A stretch of DNA of 64,000 nt from an uncultured Oscillospiraceae bacterium (GCA_900539165.1 UQAZ01000010.1:15640-79639); one strand, 5' to 3'; positions 27,471 to 36,553 are shown, numbered from the stretch's first letter. Made by a program: numbers and translations. The notes: generated by a model from the sequence alone, not told the origin.

Positions 27471-27692
27471 TTATTCAACTTCGATAAGTTCTGCGTCTGC
27501 TTTTCTGATTGAAAGCTCGTAGCCTCTTACGGTTATCTCCAAAGGATCGCCCAGGGGAGCAACCTTGCGTATATTGACCTCAACACCCTTTGTGATACCC
27601 ATATCCATAATTCTTCTTTTCAGTGCACCGTCGCCGTGAATTTTTTTTATAATCGCACTTTGACCGACTTTGATTTCTTTAAGCGTTTTCAT
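27471..27692 (-). CDS. feoA: FeoA-family SH3-like protein (second copy)
   Basis: 73 aa FeoA domain: LKEIKVGQSAIIKKIHGDGALKRR, MDMGITKGVEV, PLGDPLEITVRGYELSIRKADAELI. A cytoplasmic partner of FeoB. It lies 42 bp before feoB with an aggagg ribosome site. Confidence 0.92.
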   Translation of the reverse strand: MKTLKEIKVGQSAIIKKIHGDGALKRRIMDMGITKGVEVNIRKVAPLGDPLEITVRGYELSIRKADAELIEVE

Positions 27693-27722
27693 ATATTTCC
27701 TCCTAAAATTAAATCACTGTTG

Positions 27723-27935
27723 TTATACAAAAATTTTCATAGCCATCGATGCACCTATTGCAACTCTGGATTCTTTAACATTCACTATCAGATTTCCGTT
27801 TGATTCGGTAATAACTTTAACTGTTGAACCGACAACAAATCCTAAATCTGCCAAATGTTTTTTTGTAATTTCGTTGCCTGCTATTCTTTGGATGGTTAAA
27901 TCCTCGTTGGCAGGCGCCAATTTTAACGGCATCAT
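27723..27935 (-). CDS. feoA: FeoA-family SH3-like protein (first copy)
   Basis: 70 aa, a second FeoA-type domain: PLKLAPANEDLTIQRI, KKHLADLGFVVGSTVKVITESNGNLIVNVKESRVAIG. First gene of the feo operon. Its leader carries three palindromes. The start follows AGGAGGCAAAAA. Confidence 0.9.
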   Translation of the reverse strand: MMPLKLAPANEDLTIQRIAGNEITKKHLADLGFVVGSTVKVITESNGNLIVNVKESRVAIGASMAMKIFV

Positions 27936-27971
27936 TTTTTGCCTCCTGATACAGTTTTTTTGTCATAAAAC

Positions 27972-27988
27972 GGTTAGCGTTTGCTAAC
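27972..27988 (-). promoter_or_regulatory. Feo leader palindrome 1
   Basis: GGTTAGC-GTTT-GCTAAC. Centre 34 bp from the next palindrome. About 37 bp upstream of the feoA start. Confidence 0.75.
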
Positions 27989-28004
27989 ATATTGTCCTTA
28001 AAAT

Positions 28005-28024
28005 AGGTTAGCTCTCGCTAACCT
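28005..28024 (-). promoter_or_regulatory. Feo leader palindrome 2
   Basis: AGGTTAGC-TCTC-GCTAACCT, perfect 8-bp arms. This is the best copy and resembles DtxR/IdeR-type metal-regulator sites in its TTAG/CTAA half-sites. Confidence 0.75.
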
Positions 28025-28039
28025 CGTTCGCTTATTAAC

Positions 28040-28057
28040 GGTTAGCTCTCGCTAACC
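28040..28057 (-). promoter_or_regulatory. Feo leader palindrome 3, at the transcription start
   Basis: GGTTAGC-TCTC-GCTAACC. It lies immediately downstream of the -10 box of the feo promoter, where a bound protein would block initiation. Confidence 0.78.
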
Positions 28058-28064
28058 ATTACGT

Positions 28065-28093
28065 ATGATACAATATTTTTCTCTTATTGTCAA
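28065..28093 (-). promoter_or_regulatory. Promoter of the feo operon
   Basis: On the minus strand TTGACA, 17 bp, TATCAT. The three palindromes follow it in the 5' untranslated region. Confidence 0.8.
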
Positions 28094-28122
28094 TAGTTTT
28101 TTGTACTTTTTTTGCCTGAATG

Positions 28123-28151
28123 TTGACAATCCTCGCCAAAACCTATATAGT
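28123..28151 (+). promoter_or_regulatory. Promoter of the zinc-ribbon protein gene
   Basis: TTGACA, 17 bp, TATAGT, about 30 bp upstream of the start. Divergent from the feo promoter. Confidence 0.75.
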
Positions 28152-28180
28152 TATTTTATAATGTTAATAAAGGTGAATTT

Positions 28181-29194
28181 ATGAAGTGTAAAAATTGTGG
28201 TGCTTCTCTTGCACGGGGAAGCAGGGTATGTATTAACTGCGGTGCGGTGGTTAATGACAGAGAGGGTGTTAATTTCTCCGACATACCGAGAGATAATTAT
28301 CCTCAGCCAAAGGCACGCACACCGATTTTTAAGAGAGTGATGTTGATTATTCTTGCTCTTGCTGTTATCATCGGAGCAAGCTGTGGCTCATATTTTTTGT
28401 TTTATCAAAGGAATATGACCAGGGAAAACCCCGAGCTTTCATTTACGGGCGGACAGGGAATTATAAACGGTGACGAAAGCGTTGCTTTTGTTTCAATAGA
28501 TAATTCGTCAAAGCTTGAGTTTATTCATTCGGTGAAGCTTTATGAAGGCGCTGTCGAGCAGCTTGATGTTATTACGACTAAGCCTGTGAGTGAGGATTAT
28601 AAGTATACAAAAAATATCGACGATTCGTTCAGAGCTATATATTTTGATTTAGCGGATTTCAAACTTGCTTCGGGTAAAAACTATACATATACATTCGAGA
28701 TGACCTTTAGTTTTTATAACGATGATAACCGCTATGTTTATTATCAGACAGTCAATTTCGCTTCGTCAGATAAAGACATCAGCGATGTGATTTTTGACCA
28801 TACAATCAGCAACATTACTAATGATAATCAGGCTATTTCCGAAAACGAGGACGCTGAGGTAACTAACGATTATATTTATGATAACTATTGGTATTCTCAG
28901 CCGTTTAAGGATAAAGATAATCGAACTGCAATAAATTCGCTGAAGTTTGATGATAACGGTACTTGTACCGTAACCTATTATATCTTGGACGATGCCGGCA
29001 GATGGTCTGTAACGACTTATAAAGGCAGTTTTGAAATGGATGGCGATAAGGTTAAAGCAAAGCTTGATAACGGCAAATCAGCCGTTTTGGCGCTGAATCC
29101 AAAGGCGCGCACGCTCATCCCCGAATCAACTAATAAGACATTGGTAGAAAGAAAGCATAATAGCGTTATAAACGCAGACGAGCTGTGTAAGTGA
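28181..29194 (+). CDS. Zinc-ribbon membrane protein of unknown function
   Basis: 337 aa. The N-terminus is a zinc ribbon (CKNCGASLARGSRVCINCG, two CxxC pairs), then a cytoplasmic linker, one transmembrane helix (VMLIILALAVIIGASCGSYFLF, about 51-72) and an outer domain of some 260 residues. The outer part has a beta-rich segment (FIHSVKLYEGAVEQLDV, then YTYTFEMTFSFYNDDNRYVYY) and a C-terminal region with KGSFEMDGDKVKAKL, as in lipocalin-like small domains. No family name is certain. It may sense or bind something at the cell surface. Alone on its strand, ending at a terminator. Confidence 0.8.
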   Translation: MKCKNCGASLARGSRVCINCGAVVNDREGVNFSDIPRDNYPQPKARTPIFKRVMLIILALAVIIGASCGSYFLFYQRNMTRENPELSFTGGQGIINGDESVAFVSIDNSSKLEFIHSVKLYEGAVEQLDVITTKPVSEDYKYTKNIDDSFRAIYFDLADFKLASGKNYTYTFEMTFSFYNDDNRYVYYQTVNFASSDKDISDVIFDHTISNITNDNQAISENEDAEVTNDYIYDNYWYSQPFKDKDNRTAINSLKFDDNGTCTVTYYILDDAGRWSVTTYKGSFEMDGDKVKAKLDNGKSAVLALNPKARTLIPESTNKTLVERKHNSVINADELCK

Positions 29195-29202
29195 TAAATT
29201 AA

Positions 29203-29238
29203 AAATCCCTCGTGATGTGTATTTGTATCAAGAGGGAT
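29203..29238. terminator. Terminator shared by the zinc-ribbon gene and the EPS operon end
   Basis: AATCCCTC and GAGGGATT arms with an inner TGAT/ATCA pair, then AATTTTTTT on +. On - an A/T-rich run also follows. Confidence 0.8.
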
Positions 29239-29783
29239 TAATTTTTTTGTTGCGCTTTGATATATATAACAGCACCCAGCAAACCGCCGACGGTGTTGTA
29301 AGTTAAGTCGCTGATTTGAAATGTGCCACGGCAGGTAATAAGCTGTATTACCTCAATGCTCAGCGAAAGTACAAAAGATAATACTGTGCATTTAATCAGC
29401 ATATCTTTGTCATTTTTGAATTTGTGCGAAAAGTTTAGCAGAATTAAAAGTATCAGTATGGTGAAGAGTGCAATGTTGCCCACGAAGGGTGATAGGTCAA
29501 TTTTTAGCGGATTGCATTTTACTATTCCCCAATCCTGCCACACTATTGACAGGGGAGCATATATGGCTGTGCGACAGAGCAGCGTTCTGTAAAGTACCAT
29601 ATAGCAGTAGGTGAGCAGATATATGAAGTATCTGCTCTTTTTTTCGTTTAATGAATTAATATATCCGTCAATTCTGCCGTGTTTTATCATGTATGTTAAA
29701 ACAGTCAGCATTATTGCCAGCGTAAACCCCTGCGGAAAACTGCACTTAACAGTCCTTATGATGTCGATGATGATTACTTTCAT
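29238..29783 (-). CDS. VanZ-like membrane protein
   Basis: 181 aa, about five membrane helices. VanZ signature near the C-terminus: SLSIEVIQLITCRGTFQISDLTYNTVGG region with the conserved Glu, RGxFxxxDLxxN and GG. VanZ gives low-level teicoplanin resistance, but most homologues have unknown roles in the cell envelope. Last gene of the exopolysaccharide operon; its ATG overlaps the flippase stop by 4 bp. Confidence 0.88.
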   Translation of the reverse strand: MKVIIIDIIRTVKCSFPQGFTLAIMLTVLTYMIKHGRIDGYINSLNEKKSRYFIYLLTYCYMVLYRTLLCRTAIYAPLSIVWQDWGIVKCNPLKIDLSPFVGNIALFTILILLILLNFSHKFKNDKDMLIKCTVLSFVLSLSIEVIQLITCRGTFQISDLTYNTVGGLLGAVIYIKAQQKN

Positions 29784-31315
29784 AATTCACCCTTTTTTAA
29801 TCGCCTTGTTACCTTACTGATTAATGGTTGCACATACAGTTTATATACTGTTATGATTTCATTTTTATTAAGTACAAAATTAATTATTAAATATATCGTA
29901 ACGGTAATCAGCGTAGTTATCACAGCATAAATAATCCACTGACTTATGCTGTTTATTTGGTCAAATTTTAGACCTCTTGCACACAGGAATATGATTGCAA
30001 AAGCAATAATGTTGATTATATATTTATATGCGATTTTCTTTATATCCCAAAAAATAATGTTTTTAGAAAGATAGCGTATGTAATCAATGCTTCTAAACGC
30101 CATTGCTGCCAATGTACCTATACCAACACCGACAAGACCGTATTTGTTTACAAGTAATAGTGATATAACTATATTAATTCCGGCTTCTATATAGCTGTTT
30201 TTCATTGTTTGCCTAAAGTGACCTGCGGCAAAGATAATGCAAGAATACGAGCATCGTACACAATAAAGATAATCGGCTACCAAAACTATCGCTGCATAAA
30301 GCGGTCTGATATAGTTAATGTCCGTAGCACCGTTTGTGTAAAGTCTCACAAATGGCAATATCATAAAAAATGCAACCGTAAACAAAACAGAGAAGATCAG
30401 CATATTTAAGTAATCAAATGCTATGTAATATTTTTTTACCTTTTTGCTTTCTCCGTTTGCGATCATATTTCCAAAAGCTGCCGAAACTCCGTTTGAAAGA
30501 GCAGCCTGAACAGAGTGCATACCTGAGGTTATAAGAGTGTAAACAGAATACACAGATACCTCGAGTACGCCTGAAAATAATGTTAAAAGCACTATGTCGG
30601 CATTTCCATGTATAAAGGTTGCTATGTGCTGGCCTAATCCGTTCCATTTATCGCTTAATATAGACTTATTTCGTTCAATATTGTGATTTATATTGTAGTT
30701 CTTTTTTACATAGACGCTGAAAACAACGGGTATAGAGACTAAAGCGATTGCTCCGGCTGATTTAACAAGTATAATATCCGCTTTAAGGAATATAAATAAT
30801 GCGATTAATATTGTACTTATTAAGTTTGCAATACCCTTTGTAAAGTTTACAATATAGGCTTTTTGGTCTGCTTGAATTACAAGTTGATTAACAAGGCCAA
30901 AAAAATACTGAGTCAAATATGTTGTTGAAATAATGAGGATTAAAGCGGTTACAGTGAATCTTGAGGATGTATTATTCTTGGCTATATAAGGGAATATAAT
31001 ACAGAGTATTATCACATATATTATGGTTATATAGGCAATTATATCAAAGAATTTTTTTGATTCCTTATATACCTGACTCATTTTAATTGAGTCGTTTGTA
31101 GCCAAAGCGTCATAGTATTTTACCAATACCACACCGCCGATACCTGATTCTAAAAGAACAACAAATGATAGAAATTGTGTTATAGAGGTTATAAGACCGT
31201 TTATAGATGAGCCGTAATTGTGAATAATCAAATGAGGAACGATGAAATTCGTTATCAGCATTATTGATTGAAGCATCAGGCTGGAAATTATATTATAAAA
31301 TGCTTTTTTTTGCAT
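29780..31315 (-). CDS. Polysaccharide repeat-unit flippase (Wzx-like, MOP family)
   Basis: 511 aa with 12-14 hydrophobic helices. The N-terminal pattern (IISSLMLQSIMLITNFIVPHLIIHNYGSS region) and ESGIGGVVLVKYYDAL fit polysaccharide transporters that move lipid-linked repeat units across the membrane. Position after the polymerase supports this. Ribosome site aaggacg. A 120-bp gap with a hairpin separates it from the polymerase. Confidence 0.88.
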   Translation of the reverse strand: MQKKAFYNIISSLMLQSIMLITNFIVPHLIIHNYGSSINGLITSITQFLSFVVLLESGIGGVVLVKYYDALATNDSIKMSQVYKESKKFFDIIAYITIIYVIILCIIFPYIAKNNTSSRFTVTALILIISTTYLTQYFFGLVNQLVIQADQKAYIVNFTKGIANLISTILIALFIFLKADIILVKSAGAIALVSIPVVFSVYVKKNYNINHNIERNKSILSDKWNGLGQHIATFIHGNADIVLLTLFSGVLEVSVYSVYTLITSGMHSVQAALSNGVSAAFGNMIANGESKKVKKYYIAFDYLNMLIFSVLFTVAFFMILPFVRLYTNGATDINYIRPLYAAIVLVADYLYCVRCSYSCIIFAAGHFRQTMKNSYIEAGINIVISLLLVNKYGLVGVGIGTLAAMAFRSIDYIRYLSKNIIFWDIKKIAYKYIINIIAFAIIFLCARGLKFDQINSISQWIIYAVITTLITVTIYLIINFVLNKNEIITVYKLYVQPLISKVTRRLKKGEL

Positions 31316-31397
31316 TAGTTTTTCGTCCTTGCTTGATATTTTCTAAAATTAAAATTAATTCAAATTATAGAAATCGTTTTAATTATTTATGCAGTCA

Positions 31398-31424
31398 ATG
31401 CAGCAACTGATTTGTTGCTGCATT
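31398..31424 (-). other. Hairpin between polymerase and flippase genes
   Basis: AATGCAGCAAC and GTTGCTGCATT around a 6-nt loop. No T-run on either side, so it may stabilise or split the long transcript rather than end it. Confidence 0.5.
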
Positions 31425-31434
31425 TGATAAAGCA

Positions 31435-32688
31435 TTATTTACTTTCTTTTTTAGGAAATTCATGTATAGATGTAATTAGTCCTAAAAACAGGAATGGTGC
31501 CATAGCCGACGGATAGAAAAAAGCAGGTGCGGCAAACGATGAGATTAGGTCATAAATAATGATGGATATTGCAACCCAAAAATAATACATATCTTTTTTT
31601 CTGCTTTGAATAATGTAAATTAACATACTGATAATTGCAAGGCAGAAACTAACTAAGCCGAGCCATCCGGTTTGAGCAATTACAATAGGCCAAAAAGTAT
31701 CACTTAAAAATTTACCAAAGCGTCCTTCGCCCATTCCTATATCCGTTCTTCTGTAATAACCAAGTTTAATGTATAACTTTGAATAATATTGTGCTGCCAT
31801 ACTTGATGCATAGCTTCCAAAGCCTGTTCCATTTGGGAAAAATTTGTTTGCCAGTATAATGCTGTCTTGAGTCAGTACTTTTCTGGCAGATGTGTCGGTT
31901 TCAATATAATAACCTGTGAAGGAATCGTAGCCAAAATAGCCCGCACCGGCAACAGATGCAATTCCTACCGGAAGAATGCTTTTGAAATTGAATTTAATAA
32001 AATAGATATAGAAAATAAATAAAACAAATACAGCAACAATGGCTTTAGTTCTAAATGTAAGAATCATTACAACAGTGAGCATTGCTATGTAGTAAATATT
32101 ATGCTTATAATATTTGTAGTTATATGAAAGAAGGAATATTACCGTTATACATGCTCTTGCAAGACTTTCGGGGTGTCCAAAGAACAAGCAAACCGAATTT
32201 GCGAAAAAGCGGAAGTCTTGAACCTTAAACCACGGAGTTAAAAACGCATCATGTATTGCCAGGATGCAGAATATAACAGCTATTATTTTGCATATCGTAT
32301 TTACAGAGAAAAAATATTTTTGTGTCAATTTACCTTGGGTAAGCAATCTTGCACACAAATAATATATGAAAAATTTTGAACAGGTGTATGCATCAACCAG
32401 CATATATGAAATGTCTTGGTATTTATACTTGAATCCCGAAACTATTCCTATAATTTCAAATACCAGCATAAACATAAGCATATATCGTTCGAATTTTATC
32501 AGCGTTATTTCAGATTTCATTGCCCTAAACAGAACTGCCATAACCATAAGCACTCCGATTGCCTCATCAGAGTATTTGATTAAGGTGCCTATTACCCTAC
32601 TGTCTATTAAGTCTGAAAGGCTCGGCTGAAATATCAAATAAAGAAATAAAAATTTCCAAATATCTATGTTTCTTATTTTTAGCGTCAT
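31435..32688 (-). CDS. Polysaccharide polymerase (Wzy / O-antigen ligase-like)
   Basis: 417 aa with about eleven membrane helices and one larger loop after the helix ending YIYFIKFNFKSILPV. The loop (FPNGTGFGSYASSMAAQYYS) carries the Gly-rich pattern usual in Wzy/O-antigen ligase proteins. It joins lipid-linked repeat units outside the membrane. Assigned from topology, this loop and position; sequence similarity in the family is low. Ribosome site aaggac. Confidence 0.8.
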   Translation of the reverse strand: MTLKIRNIDIWKFLFLYLIFQPSLSDLIDSRVIGTLIKYSDEAIGVLMVMAVLFRAMKSEITLIKFERYMLMFMLVFEIIGIVSGFKYKYQDISYMLVDAYTCSKFFIYYLCARLLTQGKLTQKYFFSVNTICKIIAVIFCILAIHDAFLTPWFKVQDFRFFANSVCLFFGHPESLARACITVIFLLSYNYKYYKHNIYYIAMLTVVMILTFRTKAIVAVFVLFIFYIYFIKFNFKSILPVGIASVAGAGYFGYDSFTGYYIETDTSARKVLTQDSIILANKFFPNGTGFGSYASSMAAQYYSKLYIKLGYYRRTDIGMGEGRFGKFLSDTFWPIVIAQTGWLGLVSFCLAIISMLIYIIQSRKKDMYYFWVAISIIIYDLISSFAAPAFFYPSAMAPFLFLGLITSIHEFPKKESK

Positions 32689-32703
32689 TTTTGATTTGTG
32701 TCC

Positions 32704-33768
32704 TTAGTTTTTTAATATTTTTTTGTAAAATACTTCTATCTGTCTCGCCATTACTTTTTCGTTACACTCATTTTTCAAGTATTCTTGAGCATTGGCAATT
32801 ATCTGTTTTTCGTGTTCGGGATTGGCTAAAACAGAATTTATAGTATCAGCACATGATTTTACATCTTTAGGTGTATAAAACACGGCTGTTTTTCCGTTTT
32901 GAGCATAGCCCTTTAGGCTTGGTACATCTGCGCTGATGACGCATTTTCCAAGAGCCATTTGCTGTAAAAATGTCATTTGACCGTAGGAGTAGTTAAATGC
33001 CTCAAGCGGCAAAACGCACAGCCTCGAATTATATATTTGATTTATCATTTCTTTAACGGGAATATGCGGAATTTGTTCAACTCCTTTGACTCCGTTATAT
33101 TTTTCATTCACACAGCCGATAATTTTTAATTTCAGGTCGGTGTTAAGCGTTTCATACGCTTTTACAAGCGTGTCCCAATCTCTGCGTGAAGCACCTATGC
33201 AAACTATGTATTTGCCGTAATCATCATTTTTTTTAAGACTGGCGCTGTCAAAAAATTCCAAATCTGTGCCAAAGCGTATAAATTCACTCTTATCTGCCAG
33301 CCATGGATAGTATTTTTTATAATATTCCTTTTGGCATTTTGTGTGATAAATGATGCCGTCGATAGATTTGCTTACATATTGCATTGCCTTCATTACCTTG
33401 CCGCTTTCGGCAGCAGAATTAAAACAACCTATGTCAAATACAATATGCTTAACTTTTTTCTTAAATATGCGTTGCCACAGTGCAACGATTACAGCACTTG
33501 GCATTCCGTGTGATACAACTAAATCATATTTATCAAGCCTTGGTATAGCCTTCAGTCCTTGAATAATGTAAAAATGCAGTTTTCGCATCTCAAAACATTC
33601 AAGAGCAGGACAGGACGAAATGTCTATTACATCAACTTTGGGCTTTTCGTCAAAGTATCTGTAAAACCAATAATCCTTGCCCTTAATGTAATAATCCGGC
33701 GGTTGCTTGTCGGAAGGAACAGTATCACAATATTTAATTTTCCAATTAACAAGCATCAGTATTTTCAT
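32704..33768 (-). CDS. Glycosyltransferase (GT4-like)
   Basis: 354 aa. Start at 33768, where stop and start overlap as TAATG with the acetyltransferase gene; a TTG six codons upstream is less likely. GT-B fold signs are KILMLVNWK at the N-terminus, SHGMPSAVIVALWQ, YIVCIGASRRDWDTLVKAY, and LPLEAFNYSYGQMTFLQQMALGK in the donor-binding domain. Donor and acceptor unknown. Confidence 0.85.
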   Translation of the reverse strand: MKILMLVNWKIKYCDTVPSDKQPPDYYIKGKDYWFYRYFDEKPKVDVIDISSCPALECFEMRKLHFYIIQGLKAIPRLDKYDLVVSHGMPSAVIVALWQRIFKKKVKHIVFDIGCFNSAAESGKVMKAMQYVSKSIDGIIYHTKCQKEYYKKYYPWLADKSEFIRFGTDLEFFDSASLKKNDDYGKYIVCIGASRRDWDTLVKAYETLNTDLKLKIIGCVNEKYNGVKGVEQIPHIPVKEMINQIYNSRLCVLPLEAFNYSYGQMTFLQQMALGKCVISADVPSLKGYAQNGKTAVFYTPKDVKSCADTINSVLANPEHEKQIIANAQEYLKNECNEKVMARQIEVFYKKILKN

Positions 33769-34331
33769 TAGTTGATTTTCTCCCAAGAATTGGTTGTAAA
33801 ATTATATTGTTTAATTATTTTTGCAGGGATTCCCACAGCCACGCTGTAATCTGGTATATCCTTTGTCACTACTGAATTAGCACCGATAACGCAGTTCTTT
33901 CCTATGTGAACATCGCCTATGATGGCTACGTGAGTTCCAATCCATGAGCCATCACCTATTTTTAGTGTACTATGGCCGTTGTTTTTTATATCTAACGCAC
34001 CTTGAGAGATTATCGGTTTATTAATATCTGCATAATTATGGTCTTGAGAACAGATGTAATTATCAGGTCCAAACAATACATATTCACCGATTTCGATATT
34101 TCCGGCAATTCTGTTACGAGTCCCTATGTCGGTACCTTTTCCTATAACAAATTTTTCTGCGGCAAAAATATCACAATATGGTCTTATTTGAACATCGGCA
34201 CCGAGAACTATATTTTTTCCGTTTGCGATATGAACGTTTTTACCAATATAAACGCTTTCGTGTGTTTTTATATTTTTCAAATGGCATTTAATAGCGCCGA
34301 TTAAATATTTAATTCGTTGTTTAATATTCAT
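33768..34331 (-). CDS. Hexapeptide-repeat O-acetyltransferase
   Basis: 187 aa left-handed beta-helix acyltransferase (WcaF/LacA type): repeats such as IGKGTDIGTRNRI, IGEYVLFGPDN, SQDHNYADI with the likely catalytic His, and a C-terminal IGTHVAIIGDVHIGKNCVIG, VGIPAKIIK. Probably acetylates a sugar of the polysaccharide using acetyl-CoA. Confidence 0.9.
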   Translation of the reverse strand: MNIKQRIKYLIGAIKCHLKNIKTHESVYIGKNVHIANGKNIVLGADVQIRPYCDIFAAEKFVIGKGTDIGTRNRIAGNIEIGEYVLFGPDNYICSQDHNYADINKPIISQGALDIKNNGHSTLKIGDGSWIGTHVAIIGDVHIGKNCVIGANSVVTKDIPDYSVAVGIPAKIIKQYNFTTNSWEKIN

Positions 34332-34337
34332 AAGTTA

Positions 34338-35513
34338 TTACTTTACACTCATCTGTCTTGCGATGTCTGCGTCGACGATTTCTTCTCCGGTTTTGTTTTT
34401 TAATTCATTTTTTGAAGCCTCGGACAAGCCGTTGTTTATTTCTGCATTTAAGTCGCAGGTTGATAGTTTGTCAAGTTCTTCCTTTGTGACCTTACCGTCA
34501 CGATAGTTACGCACAACATCAAGCTCATACATACTGTATTTCTTATCCTTAAAGTAGCGTAAAAACTTGTGTTTGATAACCCAAGCGGCAGGCACCCAAA
34601 TATATTTGTGCATAGCGGGGGAGACAGAACCTATCATCCAGCAGTTTCTGTCGCAGTGGCGCACCTTTTCTCTTACTCTGTCGGCTTGCTCACTGTCCCA
34701 CAGCTCGTCCCAGTTTTGCTCATTGAGGTTGCCCATAACCTCCTTGTCCTTTGTACCGTTACACGGCATTACGTCTCCATACGGGTCAATAAAGAATGTG
34801 TCAAAGCTCATATCGCATGGGAGAAGTCTTTTTTGACCGTAGATATAGTTAATGAGTCCGTGATTAAAATATGCTCTGAACCATTTTTTTGGGCTGTTTG
34901 ATGCAAGCAATTCATTAATTAAATTCTCGAAGTTTTCGGCAACCATCGGTCTGTCGTTTATTTTGTTTTTTGCCTCAACGAAATAAAAACTGTTATGCAG
35001 CGAAGCGGTGGCAAATTCCATACCCATCTCGTTTGAAAGCTCGTAAAGAGGAACGAGGTCGGGAGCATTTTTGTCCTGAACGGTCATACCGAATCCAACG
35101 TCTTTCATTCCCATATCAACCAGAGTTTTGAGCGTGGTATAACCTTTGTTAAAGCCGTCCTTTAAGCCCCTGATTTCGTTATTTGTGTTTTCAAGACCTT
35201 CAATCGAAATGCGAATACCGATTTGAGGAAATTCCTTGCATAAATCAACGATTCTGTCAGTAAAAAATCCGTTTGTAGATATAACAATTCTGTCGCTTTT
35301 TTTATACAATTCTCTGATTATGTCCTTCAAATCCTCACGGATGAAAGGCTCGCCACCCGTAATGTTTGTAAAATACATTTTAGGAAGTTTTTTGATAGTT
35401 TCAATGCTGATTTCCTCCTCAGCTTTTGACGGTGCCTTGTATCTGTTGCACATTGAGCATCTCGCATTACATCGGTAGGTTACTATTACTGTTCCGTTTA
35501 ATTTTTTTGCCAT
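34338..35513 (-). CDS. Radical SAM protein with SPASM-like C-terminus
   Basis: 391 aa. The CxxxCxxC motif (CNARCSMC, Cys15-19-22) binds the SAM cluster; ITGGEPFIREDL is the GGEP motif. Further cysteines (LLPCDMS, VMPCNGT, HCDRNCWM) fit an extra SPASM/twitch iron-sulfur site. Such enzymes do radical chemistry on peptides or sugars. It lies between two acyltransferase genes within the polysaccharide operon, 6 bp from the next, so a role in modifying the polymer or its anchoring is likely but not known. The C-terminal 100 residues are helical and unassigned. Confidence 0.88.
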   Translation of the reverse strand: MAKKLNGTVIVTYRCNARCSMCNRYKAPSKAEEEISIETIKKLPKMYFTNITGGEPFIREDLKDIIRELYKKSDRIVISTNGFFTDRIVDLCKEFPQIGIRISIEGLENTNNEIRGLKDGFNKGYTTLKTLVDMGMKDVGFGMTVQDKNAPDLVPLYELSNEMGMEFATASLHNSFYFVEAKNKINDRPMVAENFENLINELLASNSPKKWFRAYFNHGLINYIYGQKRLLPCDMSFDTFFIDPYGDVMPCNGTKDKEVMGNLNEQNWDELWDSEQADRVREKVRHCDRNCWMIGSVSPAMHKYIWVPAAWVIKHKFLRYFKDKKYSMYELDVVRNYRDGKVTKEELDKLSTCDLNAEINNGLSEASKNELKNKTGEEIVDADIARQMSVK

Positions 35514-35518
35514 TTAAA

Positions 35519-36535
35519 TCACTCTTTAATTTTAATATATTTGTTCGGTTTAAAAAAGAAATCCAAAAACTTTATTTTGTCTGAAATAATTCCGATTATA
35601 ATAGGACCAATAAAACTTATAATTATGCCCAAAACTATATGAATAACACTATTTGTTACATTAAGTTTGAGTAGTAAGCTTCTTAAAGATGCTGCACAAA
35701 TTGTATGAAGTAAAAATATGTGCATAGTGTATCTTGACAAAAACATTAAAATTTTTGTTTGTTTTTTTGTTTTTGAAATATAATTTATTATCCCCAAAAA
35801 TGAAAAACATGATATTAATCCCATAAGTAGGTTTTTGCAAGGGAAAAAGTTTCTTCTTAAAGAAAATATAATGCTTAATGAAATGAATAATAACAATAAT
35901 GCTATATTGATATAAAGCGTTTTCCTTTTTGTTGTTCTGTAAAAATTAGATTGTTCTAATATTATTCCCAATGAAAACCAAATGAGGTTTATGCATATTT
36001 TTTGAATTATATAAATATCAATGCTTACAAATTGTATTAAAATGTTTAACATTAATGCAACTAAAAAAATGCAATAATTTTGAGAGTCTTTTTTGAAAAT
36101 AGGAGTTATAAGAAATAAAAAGAATAAACAATACAAAAACCAGTACGGAGGTATTGGTTCGATGAACAACGATTTAATAAATCCATCTGTTTGCGTATTT
36201 ACATTTGAACTAAATACATTTTTTAAAATCCATGTTATTAACGAAAAAGTAAAATACGGCACACCTAAATTAATTAGCTTTTTTTTAATTAATTTGAAAT
36301 GTGACTTCACAGTTGAATAATGGTGAACTTTCTTATATAAATATCCGGAACATATAAAAAAAAGGGGGACATGAAAGTAATAAATACTTGTATTAAACCA
36401 GTTGTATAATTCATTTTGATGAATTATACTTGAAGTTACCATGCTTTGAAAAAAATGACCTAATACAACGAACAAGCAAGCAAAAATTTTTACATTGTCA
36501 ATCCACATTTCTTTTTTTTGTAATACGTTGTTCAT
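35519..36535 (-). CDS. Membrane acyltransferase (acyltransferase family 3)
   Basis: 338 aa, about ten helices. N-terminal WIDNVKIFACLFVVLGHF with the catalytic-type His and YYFHVPLFFICSGYLY are typical of OafA/WcaH-like acyltransferases that O-acetylate or succinylate exported sugars. Markedly more A+T-rich than the neighbouring genes, which suggests the gene was acquired separately. Confidence 0.9.
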   Translation of the reverse strand: MNNVLQKKEMWIDNVKIFACLFVVLGHFFQSMVTSSIIHQNELYNWFNTSIYYFHVPLFFICSGYLYKKVHHYSTVKSHFKLIKKKLINLGVPYFTFSLITWILKNVFSSNVNTQTDGFIKSLFIEPIPPYWFLYCLFFLFLITPIFKKDSQNYCIFLVALMLNILIQFVSIDIYIIQKICINLIWFSLGIILEQSNFYRTTKRKTLYINIALLLLFISLSIIFSLRRNFFPCKNLLMGLISCFSFLGIINYISKTKKQTKILMFLSRYTMHIFLLHTICAASLRSLLLKLNVTNSVIHIVLGIIISFIGPIIIGIISDKIKFLDFFFKPNKYIKIKE

Positions 36536-36553
36536 TCTTATTCCCTTGATTCA

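Noticed and set aside
27972..28057. Three repeats with equal spacing taken as a CRISPR array
   Set aside because: Units are 14-18 bp perfect palindromes separated by short non-spacer DNA, no cas genes, and they sit in a promoter leader.
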